A stretch of 12,188 nucleotides of DNA, taken from positions 864,405-876,592 of the forward strand of contig NW_019091362.1 in NCBI RefSeq assembly GCF_001949145.1, given 5' to 3'. How positions within the stretch are numbered: the first letter of the stretch is position 1; each line of letters opens with the position of its first letter. Position numbers and translations under genes: made by a program. This DNA comes from Acanthaster planci (Eukaryota > Echinodermata > Asteroidea > Valvatida > Acanthasteridae). Below are positions 8,546 to 12,188 of this stretch, in pieces. The notes below the pieces were generated by a model. That model searched no databases, was not told the DNA's origin, and was given only the letters and a program-made list of their open reading frames with translations.

Positions 8546-8944
8546 CAATTGCTTCAAAAATGTTTCTCAAAAATGTCATCAATCCATTGTACGCAGTACA
8601 TGAAGTTCACATAAACCTAGCATGATCATGTACACATGGTGTGTACCTTTTTAACAGTAGGCCTACTTCATCAGAAAACATGACCACAAGTGATGAACAT
8701 GAGCATTCTTGTATGTGGTCTAACAGCATGCAAACACATTCTGATGGGTTTTAAATAAACAACCAGCAGAATTATCAATGCCACAGAAACTTACAAATTT
8801 CAGAACTGGAGGTGGCGATGCCATGGACGGCATGTTGAAGCAGTCGATACACAATCCTGGCTGAATGCAACAATCAAATATTTATCCAATGCAGCAAATC
8901 ACAGAGGGACCATTGAAGAGAGAGAGAGGATTACGGCAAGAAGT
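8546..8944. other. Non-coding stretch with three palindromes and a GA run
   Basis: CATGATCATG (8621-8630), the inverted pair GTACAC/GTGTAC (8630-8635 and 8641-8646) and AGTAGGCCTACT (8656-8667) lie within 47 bp. A GA-dinucleotide run lies at 8917-8928. No gene is seen. Confidence 0.5.
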
Positions 8945-9334
8945 TAAGCTCTTGAACCAAGTCCAATAAATGGGGAAGAAGATGATATGCAGTGTGGAAA
9001 TGACAACTGCAGGGGCCGGTGAAGGTATGCAAGGAGTTGGAAAAATCACCAAAAAAGTAGAAGTTGGGGAGAGGAGCAAACTCCTCCCTGTGCCACGAGA
9101 GTCCGGTGAAGCAAACCAATGCTGCCTTCTCTTAATGTGAAGCACAGTCTGACAGTGAAGGGATGCTACAGACATTGGCTGAAATGGCTACAAAGCCAGC
9201 AGTGTAAAACCAGTGCTGGAAGTGACACCTCAGCAGCTGGACATCGCACTGAAAGTGGTGGGCTGAACAAATATCGGGAGACGGCTGGTGGAGTAAAGAT
9301 AGATCCTACCACTGGGACTGCCACAACGGACTGA
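8945..9334 (+). pseudogene. Coding-like but frame-broken stretch, possible decayed exon
   Basis: Protein-like text appears in successive frames without splice sites joining them. A frame at 8948-9016 reads ALEPSPINGEEDDMQCGNDN and more. A 56-codon ATG frame spans 8970-9140. Further on come MLQTLAEMATKPAV (near 9162-9206) and VLEVTPQQLDIALKVVG (near 9213-9263), then LNKYRETAGGVKIDP (near 9264). The middle two resemble the helical start of a GAIN domain (LL..L..L..., TP..LD.AL.VV), as in adhesion GPCRs. That likeness is from memory and weak. Two frame changes would be needed to join them, so this would be a decayed copy, if coding at all. The minus-strand frames over it (8882-9175, 9166-9366) are equally unproven. 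Confidence 0.2.
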
Positions 9335-9904
9335 CGGGGGAAGGGGGAACAACACTCATACTGCAAGAATATGCAGGTACTTTAATGAGAGTACTGTGAT
9401 CTCGTGTGCGGCGGATTACATTTAATGGTTTGAGGCAATCCACTGTGGTCCAACTACACTGGAAGAAATTTGGCCTAGCCGCGGCTAAACAGCTACTGGT
9501 AAAGAATCTTGAGGCCCAGACAAAATTACATACAGTTGTTGCAGTTAATCCAAGTGGATGTTTTCTCCACAAAATCCAAACATCTCTGCAACCAAGCTTC
9601 ACTCAGTATGATACCCACATTCCAGAAAACAGACGCCTGATGCAGTCAACCAATCCTACAGCAACTTGTAGAATGCTTCCCATCAGAGTAACAGAATGAT
9701 GGCAGAATAAACCGGCGGCATTGCCAAGGTCAAAAACAAGAACTCCGCTTCATACTAATTGTACGACTGCAACCTTGTGTTCTGTGCGACGGCTCAAGTT
9801 TGAAATCTACTGAGCACAGATGAAAAAACATTTAGGCTCAATAGTCATTAGAATCGGTGGAAAAGCTGCATAATGACTATTCTGATGTGGGCTATTTCAC
9901 CTTA
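9335..9904. other. Region with overlapping short frames; 12-bp palindrome
   Basis: A 97-codon plus frame (9406-9699) and a 98-codon minus frame (9306-9602) overlap. Neither shows a family signature or flanking splice sites that would favour it. A perfect palindrome TAGCCGCGGCTA lies at 9476-9487. The rest is unremarkable. Confidence 0.35.
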
Positions 9905-10380
9905 TTGCTCTAGCCAGCAGTGGGCGAGTCGGTCAAATTATTTAGTTGCGGCACGCATGCATGCATGGATGCAAGCAGCATTCCTTGAGGGGTGAATGAT
10001 TTATACATGTAAGAGGGGGCCCCGAGACTATGTCTGATTTGGAATGGTGGTGGGCTCCGCCGATGACGTAAGGAGTTATCGGTGAGCGTCTCAAGTCAGC
10101 ATATTCACTGGGCCATTGCATCTCTCATCCACACCTCCTGGTCAAAGTAATATGCATGCTGTCCGTCGCCACAGCAGAGCAACGCCAACCGACACGCTTG
10201 GTCTCACAGGCAACTACTGCAGCATTTAATACCAGATGGAGGGAATCGCAACAGTCTAAATTACGTTGGCTTTGAAAACGACTGCCGAGGTCAAGTGAAT
10301 TAGCGTTATTGGACCTGTTCGCTGACCATACCTGCACCCACAAGAACACTTATTATCTTCGTGGCACGGGGGAAGGTGAG
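9905..10380. promoter_or_regulatory. Second CpG-rich patch, possible 5' exon or promoter
   Basis: There are about 23 CpG in 475 bp, roughly four times the density of the first kilobase of the window. The patch includes GCATGCATGC (9955-9964) and a CRE-like TGACGTAA (10065-10072). A strong plus-strand donor, GGAAG|GTGAGG, sits at 10375/10376. The frame before it reads SSELALLDLFADHTC and on to LRGTGE, but no good acceptor or start is found upstream. A minus-strand frame of 74 codons (10125-10349) overlaps it. The strand is undecided. A first exon of a gene reading either way, or a distal regulatory element, are the options. Confidence 0.28.
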
Positions 10381-10678
10381 GTGGAAACTACTGATCATTT
10401 ATAAGCAGTCCATTCTGGGCAGGAGAAATAGGCCTAGGGGTTACATGTTTGTGTTTCTGTACCAGATCTTCCCAGGGGATTCAATTTTTTTATCCCTAGG
10501 TTAAGCTTTTTTCCCTGAAGGCAAAAAATGTACCAAATGAAATCTGCAGCTTGAAAAAGTGACAGACTCTCAAGTGGTCAAATCAAAGGCAATGTAAGGC
10601 TATCATCAACAGCAGAAGCCAATGGGAAAGGCCAGTGGAAGGCAAAGGCGGGTAGATGGCAGGTCAAAATGAATATGG
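10381..10678. other. Non-coding stretch, no gene supported
   Basis: This holds AT-rich sequence and one stop-to-stop plus frame (10555-10757) of 67 codons with no ATG until late. A frame of that length is expected by chance. If the signal-peptide exon at 10706 is real, its 5' UTR and promoter would lie here. No TATA box is obvious at the right distance. Confidence 0.35.
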
Positions 10679-10705
10679 ATGACATCAGAGGAGAAATCTT
10701 GGAAA

Positions 10706-10771
10706 ATGGAAAAAACCTCAATTGGGATTTTACTCTCCTTATTCGCAGTCTGCTGTAGTAGACTGGTGCAG
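10706..10771 (+). CDS. Candidate first exon encoding a signal peptide
   Basis: The ATG at 10706 has A at -3 and G at +4 (GGAAAATGG), a near-ideal start context. It gives 22 codons ending CAG before the donor GTACTG (10772), in phase 0. The peptide starts MEKTSIGILLSLFAVCC and closes with SRLVQ: a short charged start, a hydrophobic core, then a polar end, the layout of a secretory signal peptide. An in-frame ATG at 10679 would add nine residues. Without splicing the frame stops nine codons on. No convincing second exon was found downstream, although GACACC|GTGAGT at 10938 is a strong donor. T-rich DNA gives hydrophobic stretches easily, so chance is a serious alternative. Confidence 0.25.
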
Positions 10772-11645
10772 GTACTGTACATGTACATGGATGAATGATG
10801 CAAAATGCCCAAGTTGAACGGTGGCCCGATTGAGACTATGGACAAGGAAATGCACTGTGTAGAGGAAAAAAACCACAAAAAGTGCAAAACTCTGAGTTGG
10901 TAGCTTAGCCTTAATTCGGTCACCACTGCAACTGACACCGTGAGTGAGTTATAGAGCCACTGAACCAACATTGTACGCCAAGTTACACAAGCATCCCAGT
11001 CTATCTATTAAAAGAACAAGACAGCTCACTGGAGGAAAGTGTGGCCTGCAGCAAATCAATGTCAAGTTGATACCAATATCATCATGAAAACAAATGCTGC
11101 ACTAATCCAAGCTCTCAGAACACTCAACCATCCATCCAGATCCATTAAGGATGACGTCCTGTTGATATGCAATTTCTGAGAATAGAGCATGCTTCAGATG
11201 TTGGACATACATGTATTTGGTAAAAGATTAAAGAGGATGAAAGACAAACAGCTGAGGGGAATTCCTGTGAGTTTATCAAGGGTTGTTCTGAAAATGAAGC
11301 TCAACAACTACAGCCAACAGTCCTACACTATAGCTTGACATCTCCCTCAACAGGAAACTGCAGAACTGAAAACAAATCTACAAAAAGCAGAAAGCAGAAT
11401 CTTCTTCAAAAAGATTTCACCTTGGAATTGTGCAAAATGTGTTACAAACGGTGAAGTTCATATAGGTCTATTTCATTACTGAGAATGTATAGAGTTGTTC
11501 AAACATCTTAACCCCTTGGGAATTACTGGCATTTTCTGAATCTTGTACAATCAACCAGTGTAGTAAATTAAAGGTCTATGCACATACAGCAGGATGAGGA
11601 ATACCATGTGAAACACAGCAAATCTATGTTACATCCATGCAAAGG
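10772..11645. other. Possible intron or intergenic DNA; no exon supported
   Basis: A strong-looking donor, GACACC|GTGAGT, lies at 10938-10939. A small ATG frame (10805-10903, 32 residues) and a stop-to-stop frame (11224-11453, about 75 codons) are open but lack acceptors with pyrimidine tracts. TACATGTA copies lie at 10778 and 11208. Confidence 0.35.
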
Positions 11646-12161
11646 TCAAAACCTAAACTTGCCATGTACTGGAATTGGACAAAACACAAAAGTGTCAAAT
11701 GTGATTTTTGGTAGCGTGCTACTTATTCCATGGAAACAAGATTTCTTTTCCCTCTGGCTCTTATTCAGCAAGTGCTTAATTTGTACAGCATAAGGTGAAT
11801 GTAATGTGAACGTTAAAAGGTGTAGATAATTAATCACATGACCGTGTGTTGACAAGGCAACACCATGATCATAATGAGCGAAGATGTGTCCGTGGTAGCG
11901 GTAGAGTGGCTTCTTCACACCAAGGCCAAGGGAGTTAACAACGATGGCAACTGAATGGATAAGGGACTTGTTGCTTGTGACGTCTTTCTCCAGCCTTAGA
12001 TATATGTTTGACCAGTTTGTACAAAGTAACAGACCGACTGCGCCTGCTAATACTCGTGACCTACAGCATGTACAAAATATCAACAAACACGGTTTCCTCT
12101 CGTAGTAACGTGTGTTTTGAATGTTGTTTACAAAAAATAAAGCCCATTTTTGGTATAGCAC
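11646..12161 (-). CDS. Longest open frame of the window, 171 codons, unrecognised; may contain an exon
   Basis: By a rough estimate from base composition, a frame this long is unlikely by chance in 12 kb (of the order of a few per cent). The central part (about 11830-12060) has mixed codon use and text such as LEKDVTSNKSLIHSVAIV and KKPLYRYHGHIFAHYD. The outer parts translate AT-rich DNA. A possible acceptor TGCTGTAG lies near 12060; no good donor is seen on the left. The other frames in the centre are partly open too, including a short plus-strand ATG frame (11865-11951), so the strand is not certain. No domain is recognised. If an exon, it would belong to a gene entering from the right edge. 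Confidence 0.22.
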   Translation of the reverse strand: MLYQKWALFFVNNIQNTRYYERKPCLLIFCTCCRSRVLAGAVGLLLCTNWSNIYLRLEKDVTSNKSLIHSVAIVVNSLGLGVKKPLYRYHGHIFAHYDHGVALSTHGHVINYLHLLTFTLHSPYAVQIKHLLNKSQREKKSCFHGISSTLPKITFDTFVFCPIPVHGKFRF

Positions 12162-12188
12162 TCAGTGTATCAGTAGTCTGAGTACTTC

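Larger units (their letters stand above)
38..11215. repeat. Dispersed TACATGTA 8-mer palindrome, 17 exact copies across the window
   Basis: Exact TACATGTA starts at 38, 972, 1049, 1722, 1990, 2675, 3845, 3955, 4495, 5385, 5603, 7208, 7229, 7634, 10004, 10778 and 11208. At about 38% GC one expects well under one copy in 12 kb, so the word is enriched some tens of times. The copies share the 8-mer but not their flanks, so they are not copies of one transposon. Many one-base variants (TACATGTC, TACATGTT, CACATGTA) are also present. Whether the word is a protein-binding site, a structural signal or a product of biased mutation cannot be told here. Recollection, not proof: the same word is abundant in several marine invertebrate genomes. 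Confidence 0.85.

Noticed and set aside
9331-9348. GGGGG-AA-GGGGG as a G-quadruplex
   Set aside because: There are only two long G runs, with no third and fourth run close by, so a stable intramolecular quadruplex is not supported.
10606-10971. 121-codon minus-strand frame
   Set aside because: It has no family signature, and several overlapping plus-strand readings compete with it. I judged it a chance frame.
11224-11453. Stop-to-stop plus frame of about 75 codons with hydrophilic text
   Set aside because: Roughly a dozen such stretches are expected by chance in the window, it lacks an early ATG, and no proper acceptor precedes it.

Overview
The window reads as nuclear DNA of an invertebrate animal, most likely a marine one. 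It is AT-rich and CpG-poor, no frame carries a long conserved gene, and short palindromes such as TACATGTA are scattered through it. There is no bacterial gene packing and there are no ribosome-binding sites. From memory, TACATGTA enrichment and GGTACCGGTA-like words are common in amphioxus, hemichordate, sea urchin and molluscan DNA; that placement is inference, and I cannot name the species. Open frames listed from raw translation are mostly short and mutually overlapping. I treat nearly all of them as chance.

The best gene evidence is on the minus strand. A CpG-rich patch (about 6239-6395) holds a candidate first coding exon (6313 down to 6239) with an upstream in-frame stop, an ATG and a splice donor. 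About 1.06 kb further along, a phase-compatible internal exon (5182 down to 5090) has clear acceptor and donor sites. Together they encode 56 residues of a protein I do not recognise. Later exons would lie at lower coordinates. Two weak candidates are noted (4693-4636 and 4344-4285), but no complete gene model can be built by eye.

Left part (1-4284): mostly non-coding DNA. It contains a 221-bp MITE-like element with ~24-bp terminal inverted repeats (2085-2305), a 14-bp CRE palindrome (2634-2647) with a second CRE half next to it, and a five-copy ~84-bp tandem array (3401-3820). The array's units carry an internal hairpin and form an alternating two-unit higher-order pattern.

Right part (6400-12188): small hairpins and palindromes, a cluster of GGGGACCC/GGGTCCCC and ATTGTTC words (7937-8027), and a 45-bp tandem duplication (8456-8545). 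There is also a coding-like but frame-broken stretch (8945-9334) and a second CpG-rich patch (9905-10380). A possible plus-strand first exon encodes a signal peptide (10706-10771). The longest open frame of the window lies at the right edge on the minus strand (11646-12161). Confidence in these right-hand coding calls is low.

I found no RNA gene, no CRISPR array and no recognisable transposase, reverse transcriptase or virus gene.
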